In this document: piece after piece, positions 8,016 through 16,268 of the stretch
How positions within the stretch are numbered: position 1 is the stretch's first letter
Layout: every line of letters begins with the position of its first letter
Made by a program: the position numbers and the translations under genes
Assembly (NCBI RefSeq): GCF_005930495.1
Contig: NZ_SJEX01000047.1
Span: 1 to 40,732 of the forward strand
Source of the DNA: Modestobacter excelsi
GTDB taxonomy: Bacteria; Actinomycetota; Actinomycetes; Mycobacteriales; Geodermatophilaceae
Length of the DNA: 40,732 bases
Direction: 5' to 3'
Notes under the pieces: generated by a model
Seen by the model: only the letters and a program-made list of their open reading frames with translations
Told to the model about the DNA's origin: nothing
Databases searched by the model: none

Positions 8016-10157
8016 CTACACGCGGGTGAGGGGCCGGTCCTCCGCCGTCCGTTCCTGACGGTCCTCGACCAGCGGGGACGGCTGGACCCGCAGCACCCGG
8101 GCCAGCCCGGCCGGCAGCCACCAGTTCCACGTGCCGAGCAGGCTGACCAGCGCCGGCACCAGCAGCGCCCGCACCAGGGTGGCGTCGATGAGGATGCCCA
8201 CGCCCAGCGCCGTCCCGATCACCTTGATGTCGGTGCCCGGCGAGGACGCCAGCGCGGCGAAGGAGAAGAACAGGATCAGCGCGGCCGAGGTCACCAGCCG
8301 GCCGGTGCGGCCGAGACCGGTGACCACCGCCGCCCTGGTGCTGCCCGTGGCGTCGTACTCCTCCCGCATCCGGGCCAGGATGAACACCTCGTAGTCCATG
8401 GACAGCCCGAACAGGAACGCGAAGATGATCACCGGCAGCCAGAAGGTGATCGCGCCCGTTCCCTCGATCCCGAAGACCGCCCCGGAGCCGTGGCCCTCCT
8501 GCCAGAACCAGGTCACGGCGCCGAACACCGCCGCCAGCGAGACCAGGTTGAGCAGCACCGCCTTGATCGGCAGCAGCAACGACCGGAACGTGCGCACCAG
8601 CAGCACGAAGGTGATCACCGCGATCAGCGCCAGCACGTAGGGGAAGGTGTCGTACACCGCCGAGAAGTAGTCCTGCACGATCGCGCCCGTCCCGGCGACG
8701 CCCACGCTGCCGTCGGTCGCGCTCTCGACGGCAGCGCGGACGTCGTTGACCACCTCGATGCTCTGGCCGTCGACCGTCTCGCTCTCGGGGACGACGTCGA
8801 CGACGGTGGTCCCGTTGCTGCTGCCCCCGGCCACGGCCATCCGGACGCCGGGGACGTCGCCCGCCGCCCGGAGCGCCGCCTCGGCCTGGTCGTCGGGCAC
8901 CAGCACCTCGATCGGGGTGAGCACCCCGGTGCCGACACCACCCCGCTCCAGCTGCTGCAGCGCGTCGAACGGCGGCCCGCTGCTGGCCAGCGACGCGCTG
9001 TTCGCCTGGCCGATCTTCATGCCGAACACCGGCGCGATGACCACCGCGAGCACCAGCACGGCGGCGCCGGCGGCGAGCCAGCGCCGGCGCACGATGAGCC
9101 GCGCCCAGGCGGTCCAGCCGCGCGCCGCGACCGCGTCGTGCCGGATCCGCGGCCAGTCGACCCGCGGTCCGACCTTGGACAGCAGGGCGGGCAGCAGGGT
9201 CAGCACCACCGCCACGCTGACCAGCGGGATGAGCATCCCGCCCAGTCCCATGCTCCGCAGGAACGGCACCGGCACGATGACCAGGGCCAGCAGGCTGATC
9301 GCGACCGTCACGCCCGAGGCGAGCACCGCGTGCCCGGCCGTCCGGACGGCGACGACGACGGCCTCGTCGTTGCCGCGACCGTGGGCCCGCTCCTCCCGCC
9401 AGCGGGAGACCAGCAGCAGCGAGTAGTCGATGGCCACGCCCAGCCCGACCAGGGCGATGAGGAACTGCACGACGAAGCTCACGTCGGTCAGGTAGGTCAA
9501 CCCCAGGACCAGCAGGAACGTCGTCAGGATCGACACCGCGGCGATCAGCAGCGGGACGAGGGCCAGGAACGACGCGAAGACGAACAACAGCACCGCCAGC
9601 GCCCCGACGGCACCGAACAGGGTCTCCACCAGCACGCTGGGCCCCTCGGTGTCCCCACCGGCCGACAGCAGCACGTACGACGTCAGCCCGGTGTCCAGCC
9701 CGGCCGCCGCGGCCGCCTGCTCGAACGCGGGCTGCACCTGCGCCTCGGTGCCCGGCCCGAAGCCCGCGGGCATCGGGCCCTGCACCAGGGCGAAGGTGCT
9801 GCGCCCGTCGTCGGTGACGAACCGGCTGTCCCCCGTGCTGCCCAGGTCGACCACCCGGACCGAGGGGACCGCCGTCCGGACCGCCTCGAAGACGCCGGCG
9901 ACGTCGGCCTGCCGCTCGGCCACCGTGCTGCCCTCCGGCACGGTCAGCACCGGCACCAGGGTGTCCGCGGTGCTCGTGCCGAACGTCGCGATGAGCTGCT
10001 CCTCGGCCTCGTAGCCGGGCTGGCCGGGCAGCGAGAAGTCGAAGGACAGCCGGTCGGTGACCGTGCCGGCGACCGCTCCGCCGGCGACCATGGTCACCAG
10101 CCAGCCGAGGACGACGAGCAGGCGGTGGCGCAGGACGAACCGGGCGAGGGACTCCAC
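8016..10157 (-). CDS. MMPL/RND-family transporter
   Basis: A 713-residue inner-membrane protein with two repeats of the MMPL layout. TM1 (about 13-33) is followed by a large extracytoplasmic loop (about 34-175) and a block of five to six TMs. A second large loop (about 385-520) and a second TM block follow. The conserved charged TM motifs of each half are seen in GVAIDYSLLLVSRWREE and GLSMDYEVFILARMREEYD. Family members export lipids, siderophores or drugs using the proton gradient. No lipid-synthesis gene adjoins, so the cargo is unknown. The start codon is GTG with AGGGAG 6 nt upstream. The neighbouring EamA gene is a second transporter on the same strand, 63 bp upstream. Confidence 0.88.
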   Translation of the reverse strand: MESLARFVLRHRLLVVLGWLVTMVAGGAVAGTVTDRLSFDFSLPGQPGYEAEEQLIATFGTSTADTLVPVLTVPEGSTVAERQADVAGVFEAVRTAVPSVRVVDLGSTGDSRFVTDDGRSTFALVQGPMPAGFGPGTEAQVQPAFEQAAAAAGLDTGLTSYVLLSAGGDTEGPSVLVETLFGAVGALAVLLFVFASFLALVPLLIAAVSILTTFLLVLGLTYLTDVSFVVQFLIALVGLGVAIDYSLLLVSRWREERAHGRGNDEAVVVAVRTAGHAVLASGVTVAISLLALVIVPVPFLRSMGLGGMLIPLVSVAVVLTLLPALLSKVGPRVDWPRIRHDAVAARGWTAWARLIVRRRWLAAGAAVLVLAVVIAPVFGMKIGQANSASLASSGPPFDALQQLERGGVGTGVLTPIEVLVPDDQAEAALRAAGDVPGVRMAVAGGSSNGTTVVDVVPESETVDGQSIEVVNDVRAAVESATDGSVGVAGTGAIVQDYFSAVYDTFPYVLALIAVITFVLLVRTFRSLLLPIKAVLLNLVSLAAVFGAVTWFWQEGHGSGAVFGIEGTGAITFWLPVIIFAFLFGLSMDYEVFILARMREEYDATGSTRAAVVTGLGRTGRLVTSAALILFFSFAALASSPGTDIKVIGTALGVGILIDATLVRALLVPALVSLLGTWNWWLPAGLARVLRVQPSPLVEDRQERTAEDRPLTRV

Positions 10158-10220
10158 AACGTGCTCCCTGGGCAGCCGTGAGCAGGCAGGTGGTGCGCGT
10201 GGTCCCCGTGCGCGGCGAGG

Positions 10221-11204
10221 CTAGCGGCGGCCCGCGGCGCGTGGGGCGGCCCGAACCGCACGGTCCCGTTCTCCGGGGACGCGCCCGGCGTGTCCTCGGG
10301 GCGTGCCCCGCCGGGCGAGCAGCTGGCTCACGACGTTGGCTCCCACGATGGCCGCGATGCCGCACCATGCGTCCCAGGGCAGCGCCTCCCCCAGGACGAC
10401 GAGGCCCACGACCGCGGCGAGCATCGGGTTGATGCTCATGAAGACGCCGTAGGCACCGGCAGGCACCCGGCGCAACGCCCGCAGGTCGACGGCCAGGGGC
10501 ACCGCGGAGGCGAGCACCCCGGCCGTGACGGCACAGAGCACCGTCGCCGGGGAGGGCGGGGAGGTGACCAGCACCGAGACGCCGATCGGCACGAAGACGA
10601 GGGCGGACAGCCCCGCTGCCGTCGCCGGCCCCGCGCCGCCGGACACCCGTGCCCCGATCTCCCGGTTGACCAGGATGTAGCCCGCCCAGCACGCGGCCGC
10701 GAGCAGGCCGCAGGCGATCCCCGCCGGGTCGGTCGCCGGCTGCGGCCGGCTCAGCACGACCACGCCGACGGCGGCCACCAGCGCGCACAGGAGGTCGACC
10801 CGGCGGCGCGAGGTGGCCAGCGCGACCGCGAGCGGACCCAGGAACTCGAGGGTGACCGCGAGACCGAGCCCGATCCGGTCGACCGCCGAGTACAGCGACA
10901 GGTTCATCGTCGCGAAGACCGCGGCCAGCAGCAGCACCGGCCGCCACTGGGCCGCGGTGAACCGCCACGGCCGGGGGCGGGTCGCGGCGACCAGCACCGC
11001 TCCGGCGACCCACTGCCGGACGGCCACCACGCCCAGCGCGCCGATCACCGGGAAGGCGAGGGTCCCGACCGCGGCCCCTACCTGGTTGGACAGCGCGCTG
11101 CCGACCATCATCGCCACGCCCACCGCGGATCCCGACGACCGGTCCGGGACCGCAGCGGCGGTGCGGTCAGCGGGACGCTGGACGGGCTGGATGACCGGCT
11201 GCAC
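10221..11204 (-). CDS. EamA/DMT-family transporter (RhtA-like)
   Basis: A 327-residue drug/metabolite transporter with about ten TM segments in two EamA repeats; the second repeat includes VFMSINPMLAAVVGLVVLGE, the pattern of RhtA-type amino-acid and metabolite exporters. The C-terminus is a long Arg-rich tail (about 290-327), likely cytosolic. It is divergent from a LysR regulator with 68 bp between starts, the usual layout for a regulator controlling its exporter. The initial ATG gives an N-terminal tail of about 25 residues before TM1, so a later start is possible. Confidence 0.85.
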   Translation of the reverse strand: MQPVIQPVQRPADRTAAAVPDRSSGSAVGVAMMVGSALSNQVGAAVGTLAFPVIGALGVVAVRQWVAGAVLVAATRPRPWRFTAAQWRPVLLLAAVFATMNLSLYSAVDRIGLGLAVTLEFLGPLAVALATSRRRVDLLCALVAAVGVVVLSRPQPATDPAGIACGLLAAACWAGYILVNREIGARVSGGAGPATAAGLSALVFVPIGVSVLVTSPPSPATVLCAVTAGVLASAVPLAVDLRALRRVPAGAYGVFMSINPMLAAVVGLVVLGEALPWDAWCGIAAIVGANVVSQLLARRGTPRGHAGRVPGERDRAVRAAPRAAGRR

Positions 11205-11228
11205 AACCCGAGCCTGCAGGTCCGGGGG

Positions 11229-11263
11229 CCTTGCGCAAAATGCAATCCGCGCAATCGTTATAC
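11229..11263. promoter_or_regulatory. Probable LysR-binding region between the LysR and EamA genes
   Basis: The 68-bp divergent spacer contains the palindrome TTGCGCAA (11231-11238), nested in TTGC-N7-GCAA (11231-11245), plus another GCGCAA (11249-11254). An AT-rich TTATAC (11258-11263) follows, ending 9 nt before the LysR ATG. It is the only AT-rich stretch nearby. This is the expected place for an autoregulatory LysR site. Confidence 0.5.
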
Positions 11264-11272
11264 GCTGAGCGC

Positions 11273-12127
11273 ATGGCTCTCGAGCTGCGCCACCTCCGCT
11301 GCCTGGTGGCCATCGTGGACGCCGGGACGCTCACCGACGCCGCCGCGGAGCTCGATGTCTCCCAGGCCGCCGTCTCCCGCACCCTGGCTGGCCTGGAGGC
11401 CGAGCTGGGCACCCGGTTGCTGCGGCGCACCGCCCGCCAGGTGAGCGTGACGCCGGCCGGCGAGCGGGTGCTGGGCCGCGCGCGCCGGCTGCTGGCGGCG
11501 GCCGAGGACCTGGTGGCCGAGGCGGGTGGGCACGCCACCCGGCTGCGGATCGGCTACGCCTGGTCGGCGATGGGCCGGCACACGGTGGCCTTCCAGCGGC
11601 GCTGGGCCGCCCTGCACCCGGACACCGAGGTGCAGTTGGTGCGCACCAACTCCGCGACCGCGGGTCTCGCCGAGGGCGCCTGCGACCTCGCGGTGCTCCG
11701 GGTGCTGCCCGACACGCGGCGGTTCGACAGCGCGCTGGTGGGCTCCGAGCGCCGGGTGTGCGCCCTCGCCGCCGACGATCCGTGGGCGCGCCGCCGCTCG
11801 CTGCGGCTGGCCGAGGTGGGCGAGCGGACGCTGGTGGTCGACCGGCGGACGGGGACGACGACGCCCGACCTGTGGCCCTCCGACGCCCGTCCGGCGGTCG
11901 AGCACACCTCCGACGTCGATGACTGGCTGACCGTGATCGCCGCTGGCCGCTGCGTCGGCGTCACCGCCGAGGGCACGGCCGCGCAGTACCGGCGGCCAGG
12001 TGTGGTCTACCGGCCGATCCGGGACGCCGAGCCGATCGCCGTCCGGCTGGCGTGGTGGCGCGACGACCCACCCGCCACCACGGCCGCCGCCGTCGCGCTG
12101 CTGGCCGATCTGTACCGCGAGGGATGA
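11273..12127 (+). CDS. LysR-family transcriptional regulator
   Basis: A 284-residue LTTR. The winged-helix domain occupies about 1-62 (LELRHLRCLVAIVDAGTLTD, then SQAAVSRTLAGLEAELG as the recognition region). A linker helix and a periplasmic-binding-like effector domain run from about 85 to the end. The effector domain has a compact C-terminal half, slightly shorter than the usual 300 residues. It probably regulates the divergent EamA exporter and itself; the effector is unknown. The ATG at 11273 was chosen because the HTH begins immediately after it. An upstream in-frame ATG at 11231 would put the TTGCGCAA element inside the gene. Confidence 0.88.
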   Translation: MALELRHLRCLVAIVDAGTLTDAAAELDVSQAAVSRTLAGLEAELGTRLLRRTARQVSVTPAGERVLGRARRLLAAAEDLVAEAGGHATRLRIGYAWSAMGRHTVAFQRRWAALHPDTEVQLVRTNSATAGLAEGACDLAVLRVLPDTRRFDSALVGSERRVCALAADDPWARRRSLRLAEVGERTLVVDRRTGTTTPDLWPSDARPAVEHTSDVDDWLTVIAAGRCVGVTAEGTAAQYRRPGVVYRPIRDAEPIAVRLAWWRDDPPATTAAAVALLADLYREG

Positions 12128-12172
12128 CCGGGGTCTCCCCTCCCCGGCCGAGCCGGGCCAGGATGCCGGGGC

Positions 12173-12448
12173 ATGAAGTACGTGATGAGCTACCGCGCGG
12201 TCGAGGACTTCCTGCCGCTGGCCCAGCAGCACGGCCCGGCGCACGTCGCCCGGCTGCACGAGTTCCGCGACCGCGGTCTCCTGCTCATGGTCGGCACGTT
12301 CGACGAGCCGATGAACGGCGACGCGATGGGCGTCTTCACCACCCGTGAGGCGGCCGAGGAGTTCATCGCAGGGGACCCCTTCGTCCTGGGCGGCGTGGTC
12401 GCCAGCCACTCGGTGCGCCCGTGGAACGAGGTCCTGCAGCCGGGGTGA
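12173..12448 (+). CDS. YciI-family protein
   Basis: A 91-residue YCII-related ferredoxin-like-fold protein. It begins MKYVMSYRAVEDF, contains HGPAHVARLHEFRDRG (the conserved His/Arg helix) and GDAMGVF, and ends with PFVLGGVVASHSVRPWNEV, the typical YciI end. YciI proteins are small putative enzymes or sensor domains with an active-site His; no function can be assigned. The gene stands 45 bp after the LysR gene and 17 bp before the DUF5996 gene, and may be cotranscribed with both. Confidence 0.82.
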   Translation: MKYVMSYRAVEDFLPLAQQHGPAHVARLHEFRDRGLLLMVGTFDEPMNGDAMGVFTTREAAEEFIAGDPFVLGGVVASHSVRPWNEVLQPG

Positions 12449-12465
12449 GCTGCGAGCATCACGGC

Positions 12466-13374
12466 ATGACCACCCCGTCCGCACCGCCGTTCGAGCCGTG
12501 GCCGGCCCTGCCCCTGGAGCAGTGGCAGGACACCCGGGACACCCTGCACCTGTGGACCCAGGTGGTCGGCAAGGTCCGGCTGGCGCTCGCGCCCGCCGCC
12601 AACCACTGGTGGCACGTCCCGCTCTACGTGGATGCGCGCGGTCTGACCACCTCGCTGATGCCCTACCGGGGCCGCGGCCTGGAGGTCGTGCTCGACCTGA
12701 CCGCCCACGAGCTGCAGCTGCTCACCACCCTCGGCGAGCGCCGGCGGATGAGCCTGGAGCCCCGCAGCGTCGCCGACTTCACCGCGGAGTTCCGGGCGCA
12801 CCTGCGCGAGCTCGACGTCGACGTGCCGATCCACCCGGTGCCGGTCGAGGTCGTCGAGGCGATCCCGTTCGACGAGGACACCGAGCACGCCAGCTACGAC
12901 CCGGACGCCGTCCACCGCTTCTGGACGTCGCTGGTGAGCGCGCACCGGGTGCTGAGCCGGTTCCGCGGCGAGTTCCGCGGCAAGTCCAGCCCGGTGCACT
13001 TCTTCTGGGGGGCCTTCGACCTCGCGGTCACCCGCTTCTCCGGCCGGCCCGCACCACGGCACCCCGGCGGGGTGCCGCACTGCCCCGACCCGGTCATGGT
13101 CGAGGCCTACAGCGAGGAGGTGTCCAGCTGCGGGTACTGGCCGGGAGGCGCCGCCGAGGGCGCCTTCTACGCCTACGCCTACCCCGAGCCGCCCGGGTAC
13201 CGGACCAGCCCGGTGAGCCCCGGGACGGCGGCCTTCGACGAGGCGCTCGGCGAGTTCGTGCTGCCCTACGCCGACCTGCGGCAGGCCGCCGACCCCGACG
13301 CGCACCTGCTGGAGTTCCTGTCCTCCACGCACGCGGCCGCCGCCCGCACCGCGAGCTGGCCGACCCGGGGCTGA
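12466..13374 (+). CDS. DUF5996 family protein
   Basis: A 302-residue protein that I recognise as DUF5996 by its opening WPALPLEQWQDTRDTLHLWTQ, its KVRLALAP, HWWHVPLYV and HFFWGAFDLAVTRFSGR segments, and the late YAYPEPPGYRT. There is no signal peptide or TM segment. Several conserved His, Trp and Glu residues suggest an enzyme, but no activity is known to me. The start ATG 12466 lies 17 bp past the YciI stop, in a short spacer without a strong ribosome site. Confidence 0.8.
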   Translation: MTTPSAPPFEPWPALPLEQWQDTRDTLHLWTQVVGKVRLALAPAANHWWHVPLYVDARGLTTSLMPYRGRGLEVVLDLTAHELQLLTTLGERRRMSLEPRSVADFTAEFRAHLRELDVDVPIHPVPVEVVEAIPFDEDTEHASYDPDAVHRFWTSLVSAHRVLSRFRGEFRGKSSPVHFFWGAFDLAVTRFSGRPAPRHPGGVPHCPDPVMVEAYSEEVSSCGYWPGGAAEGAFYAYAYPEPPGYRTSPVSPGTAAFDEALGEFVLPYADLRQAADPDAHLLEFLSSTHAAAARTASWPTRG

Positions 13375-13460
13375 GCCGGCGCGGGGCTCACCCGGAGGGG
13401 TGACGCCGCCGGGCACAGGCGGCGCGCAGGCTCGCGGAGCGGGCACCGGGTGTCGTTGAG

Positions 13461-13497
13461 GGACCGTTCGGTCCACACGGCAGGTCGGTCCACACGG
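13461..13497. repeat. Inverted and direct repeats upstream of a small membrane-protein gene
   Basis: GGACCG-TT-CGGTCC (13461-13474) is a perfect inverted repeat. TCGGTCCACACGG occurs twice (13468-13480 and 13485-13497) with a 17-bp period, ending 16 bp before the gene at 13514. The position and symmetry suggest an operator, but no regulator is implicated. Confidence 0.45.
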
Positions 13498-13513
13498 GCA
13501 GGGAGGCAGGGCG

Positions 13514-13933
13514 ATGAGGGTCGCGTTCTCGGTGTACGGCGTGCTGTACGTCGTCATCGAGATCGTCGGGTACCAGCTGGAGCGGGTCAGCTGGCCGGAG
13601 ATCACCGCCCTGGACGTCGCCACCGCGGTGACCAACGCGCTCCTGACCGTGGCGGTGCTGGTCGCCGCGCTCGTCGCGGTCGACGTGCTGGGCCACCGCT
13701 GGCGCCGCCACCGGCGGGCGCTCGCCGCGGAGCGCACCCGGCTGGCCGCGGCGCAGTGGACCGAGCTCGAGCCGCTCCCCGTGCACGCCTGGCGCCCGGA
13801 GCCGCTGGCGCTGCCCGCCGCCCCTGCTCCGGAGCCGAGCGGTCCGGCCCGGACCGCCTACGCGCCGAACGCCTACTCCCGCCGTGCCTGGCCGGACGCG
13901 GCCGCCGCGGACGCCTCCGGCCGGCTGCTCTGA
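13514..13933 (+). CDS. Small membrane protein of unknown function
   Basis: A 139-residue protein with two predicted TM helices (about 3-20 and 33-59), then a basic stretch GHRWRRHRRALAAERTR likely facing the cytosol, and a Pro/Ala-rich tail. I recognise no domain. The ATG at 13514 follows AGGGAGG at about 8 nt. The second helix contains Val/Ala-rich sequence without charged residues. It stands alone between the DUF5996 gene and cspA. Confidence 0.68.
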   Translation: MRVAFSVYGVLYVVIEIVGYQLERVSWPEITALDVATAVTNALLTVAVLVAALVAVDVLGHRWRRHRRALAAERTRLAAAQWTELEPLPVHAWRPEPLALPAAPAPEPSGPARTAYAPNAYSRRAWPDAAAADASGRLL

Positions 13934-14083
13934 GCCGCCCGGGCCGGCTGCCGAACGGCTCCGTGCAGGAACTTTCGGGCACCGGTTCCCCACGGAGGGC
14001 TTCGAGCCGCTAGTGTTCTCTTCGTCGGGAAGGCCCTGCGCTCTGGCAGGACCCCGACGCACGACCTCAGCTAGGAGCGAGCA

Positions 14084-14287
14084 ATGCCCGAAGGAACAGT
14101 GAAGTGGTTCAACGCAGAGAAGGGGTTTGGCTTCGCCACCCCGGACGGCGGCGGCCCGGACGTCTTCGTCCACTACTCGGCCATCCAGACCAGCGGGTAC
14201 CGCTCGCTCGATGAGGGCCAGCGCATCTCGTTCGACATCGAGCAGGGCCAGAAGGGCCCGCAGGCGGCGAACGTCAACCCGGTCTGA
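14084..14287 (+). CDS. cspA: Cold-shock protein (CspA family)
   Basis: A 67-residue cold-shock domain, the standard length. RNP1 is KGFGFAT (13-19) and RNP2 is VFVHYS (27-32), with WFN at 8-10. It is a single-stranded RNA/DNA chaperone that melts mRNA secondary structure. AGGAG lies 7 nt before the ATG. The preceding 150 bp is non-coding and would give a leader with a CCTGC/GCAGG hairpin near 14035-14050; a TAGTGT at 14011 is a weak -10 candidate. The stop codon lies inside the first of two hairpins that follow the gene. Confidence 0.95.
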   Translation: MPEGTVKWFNAEKGFGFATPDGGGPDVFVHYSAIQTSGYRSLDEGQRISFDIEQGQKGPQAANVNPV

Positions 14288-14297
14288 TCCTCAGACC
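14281..14297 (+). other. Hairpin spanning the cspA stop codon
   Basis: GGTCTGA (14281-14287) and TCAGACC (14291-14297) form a perfect 7-bp stem around a 3-nt loop, with the TGA stop in the 5' arm. It may protect the mRNA 3' end or be chance. Confidence 0.4.
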
Positions 14298-14328
14298 GAG
14301 GAGCTGAACGCAGCCCTCTCGAACCACC

Positions 14329-14368
14329 GACAGTGCCCCCGCCCGGGAGATCGGGCGGGGGCACTGTC
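14329..14368. terminator. Bidirectional terminator between cspA and the convergent gene
   Basis: Arms 14329-14345 and 14352-14368 are a perfect 17-bp inverted repeat with a 6-nt loop. It lies 42 bp after the cspA stop and 18 bp past the stop of the minus-strand gene, so it can serve both. Confidence 0.88.
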
Positions 14369-14386
14369 GTGTTCCGGGCAGGCCGG

Positions 14387-14845
14387 TCAGCGCTGCCGGG
14401 GCACGTACCCGCCGATCAGCGCGGACATCAGCAGCGCCCCGTCGTCCGGGCCGAGTGCGGCCGCGGCGTCGGCCATCGCGCGCCAGCGGCCGCGCTCGAC
14501 GTCGGTCATCGCCCCGGTGGCGCGCGCCTCGAGCTGCTCGAGCAGCCGCTCCCACTCCCCCTGCGGCGTGGGCCAGAGCCCGACGAGCCGGCGGGCCTCG
14601 GCGGAGATGGCGGTGAACCGGACGATCTCTCCGGCGTGGTTGGTCAGCGCCTGCGCGTACCCGGCGGTGACCAGCGCATTGGCCGCGGAGACCACCTGCG
14701 GCCTGGGCAGGCCGCTGGCCGGGACGACCGCCCCCAGGTAGGGCGCGCTGCCGTGCGGCGGCTCGTCGATCAGCCGCGCGATCGCGCGGAGCACGGGGAG
14801 GTCGCGGGTGAACCAGGTGTCGGCCAGGGGCTGCGGGGTGCTCAT
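14387..14845 (-). CDS. Uncharacterised protein, winged-helix-like
   Basis: A 152-residue soluble protein. Residues about 10-85 have the helix pattern of a small winged-helix fold (RDLPVLRAIARLIDE, then GLPRPQVVSAANALVTAGYAQAL, then beta-strand-like EIVRFTAISAEAR), suggesting a DNA- or ligand-binding domain. The C-terminal half is helical (WERLLEQLEARATGAMTDVERGRW). I do not recognise the family. The ATG at 14845 was preferred to upstream starts because the upstream stretch is Arg-rich shadow sequence. It is divergent from the secreted protein at 15049. Confidence 0.6.
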   Translation of the reverse strand: MSTPQPLADTWFTRDLPVLRAIARLIDEPPHGSAPYLGAVVPASGLPRPQVVSAANALVTAGYAQALTNHAGEIVRFTAISAEARRLVGLWPTPQGEWERLLEQLEARATGAMTDVERGRWRAMADAAAALGPDDGALLMSALIGGYVPRQR

Positions 14846-15048
14846 GGGTCCTCTCGGCGGACGGCGGCGCCACCGGACGCGACGCCGCGCCCACGGTACG
14901 AGCACCGCGCGAGCGGTCGGTGCGCCGACGTCGTGAGCCCGTGCCGCCCGGTCGTCGGCCGTGCCCACTTCGTTACCGGACGTTGACCGCTCGTAGCTCA
15001 GCGCACTGGGAGGATGAAGGGGTCCCACCGCGCGCACCGAGGAGTCCC

Positions 15049-15519
15049 ATGTCCCTCTCCCGCGCCCTCCGCCCCGTCGTCCTCGGTCTCGTCGCCGGGG
15101 CGCTGGTGACCGGCGGTCTGACGACGGCTGCCTCGCCCGCGGCGGCCGCCCCCTCTGGGGTGGTGGCCGTCGACGCCGGCACCTCCGGGGACGCCACCGC
15201 GGCGATCAGCGACCCCACACCGCTCCGGGGAGACCGGGTCACCGTGACCGGTGCCGGGTTCGACGCGGACGAGGAGGTCACCGCCTCCCTGCCCTCCCGC
15301 AACCACGGGCAGCTCGGCAGCGCGGTCGCCGGCGCGGACGGACGCGTGTCCTTCGCGGTGAGCGTGCCGACGACCCTGCCCGACGGCGACCAGGAGGTGC
15401 TGCTCACCGGCACCTCCGGCGAGCGGGCGAGCACCGGCTTCGCGCTCCGCCCGCTGCTGGAGGACGTGCTCGACCGGTTCCTGCGGTGGTGGCCGGAGCA
15501 CCGGGCCGACGCGGGGTGA
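15049..15519 (+). CDS. Secreted Ig-like (IPT/TIG-type) domain protein
   Basis: A 156-residue protein with a clear signal peptide (positive start, hydrophobic 9-27, cleavage near AAAAP at about 32-35). A single beta-sandwich-like domain of about 90 residues follows: DPTPLRGDRVTVTGAGFDADEEVTASLPS, GADGRVSFAVSVPTTLPDG, then QEVLLTGTSGERASTGF. This is the pattern of IPT/neocarzinostatin-like folds common in actinobacterial exported proteins. There is no C-terminal anchor or sortase motif. GAGGAG about 6 nt before the ATG supports the start. The role is unknown; it may be surface-associated. Confidence 0.75.
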   Translation: MSLSRALRPVVLGLVAGALVTGGLTTAASPAAAAPSGVVAVDAGTSGDATAAISDPTPLRGDRVTVTGAGFDADEEVTASLPSRNHGQLGSAVAGADGRVSFAVSVPTTLPDGDQEVLLTGTSGERASTGFALRPLLEDVLDRFLRWWPEHRADAG

Positions 15520-15593
15520 CCTCGCCGGACAGCCAGCCGACCAGGGACGACGGCTCCGCCGCACGGCTGGCGGAGCCGCCGTACCGTGGGTGC

Positions 15594-16013
15594 ATGACCA
15601 CATCCGCCCACCAGCCCCAGGTCGTCAAGAGCGACGAGGAGTGGCGCGCCCAGCTGTCCCCGGAGGAGTACGCCGTCCTCCGCCAGGCGGGCACCGAGCG
15701 GCCGTGGACCGGTGAGTACGTCGACACGAAGACCGTCGGCGTCTACTCCTGCCGGGCGTGCGGCGCCGAGCTGTTCCGCTCCGAGACCAAGTTCGACTCG
15801 CACTGCGGCTGGCCCTCGTTCTACGAGCCCTCGGCCCAGGACAACGTCGTCCTCCGCGCCGACACCGCCTACGGGATGCTCCGCACCGAGGTGCTGTGCG
15901 GCAGCTGCCACAGCCACCTGGGCCACGTCTTCGCCGACGCCCCCCAGACGCCCACCGGCGACCGCTACTGCATCAACTCGGTGAGCATCGCCCTGGCACC
16001 CACCGAGGGCTGA
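15594..16013 (+). CDS. msrB: Peptide-methionine (R)-S-oxide reductase
   Basis: A 139-residue MsrB that reduces the R-epimer of methionine sulfoxide in proteins, using thioredoxin. The zinc site is intact (Cys53/Cys56 in CRAC and Cys102/Cys105 in CGSC). The catalytic Cys126 lies in RYCINS, and HCGWPSF (70-76) and HLGHVF (108-113) line the active site. The sequence length and lack of a signal peptide suggest the cytosolic form. The start is ATG 15594, and a terminator follows the stop. It neighbours hemQ convergently, as I recall for Rv2674 in M. tuberculosis. Confidence 0.96.
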   Translation: MTTSAHQPQVVKSDEEWRAQLSPEEYAVLRQAGTERPWTGEYVDTKTVGVYSCRACGAELFRSETKFDSHCGWPSFYEPSAQDNVVLRADTAYGMLRTEVLCGSCHSHLGHVFADAPQTPTGDRYCINSVSIALAPTEG

Positions 16014-16030
16014 CACAGCCGGTTGACGAG

Positions 16031-16055
16031 GGCCCGTCCTCACCGGGGACGGGCC
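16031..16055 (+). terminator. Terminator of msrB
   Basis: GGCCCGTCC (16031-16039) and GGACGGGCC (16047-16055) form a perfect 9-bp stem with a 7-nt loop, 17 bp past the msrB stop, followed by TTCG. The roughly 180 bp after it up to the hemQ 3' end hold no gene that I can support. Confidence 0.75.
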
Positions 16056-16237
16056 TTCGCGCTGCCGGGGACGAGTAGGGACCGGCCGCTCCGTCGCGCA
16101 GCGACCCCGCGGCGCCCGGCGCGGGGCCGCAGGCTCCCGCAGGGAGTCGCGGACAGCGGCTCCGCGAGCGCGGCGCGGGCCCGGAGGGTCCCGCCGGGAA
16201 CGCGGGCAGGCCCTCCGCTCAGGCCGGGGACGGCTCC

Positions 16238-16268
16238 TGATGGGTTGTCATCCGGAGGATGACCATCA
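16238..16268 (-). terminator. Candidate 3' hairpin of the heme operon
   Basis: Immediately after the hemQ stop the minus strand reads TGATGG, TCATCC, TCC, GGATGA, CAAC, CCATCA. This is a nested stem (16238-16243 with 16263-16268, and 16247-16253 with 16257-16263). It is less GC-rich than the other terminators here. Confidence 0.45.

Noticed and set aside
7528..11013. Very long minus-strand open frame (over 1100 codons) across the MMPL and EamA genes
   Set aside because: It is the shifted frame of two clearly coding genes, with repetitive Arg/Gly/Ala content and no family signature.
16076..16237. Very GC-rich stretch with scattered short repeats downstream of msrB
   Set aside because: No stable long stem, no open frame with sense and no regular repeat unit.
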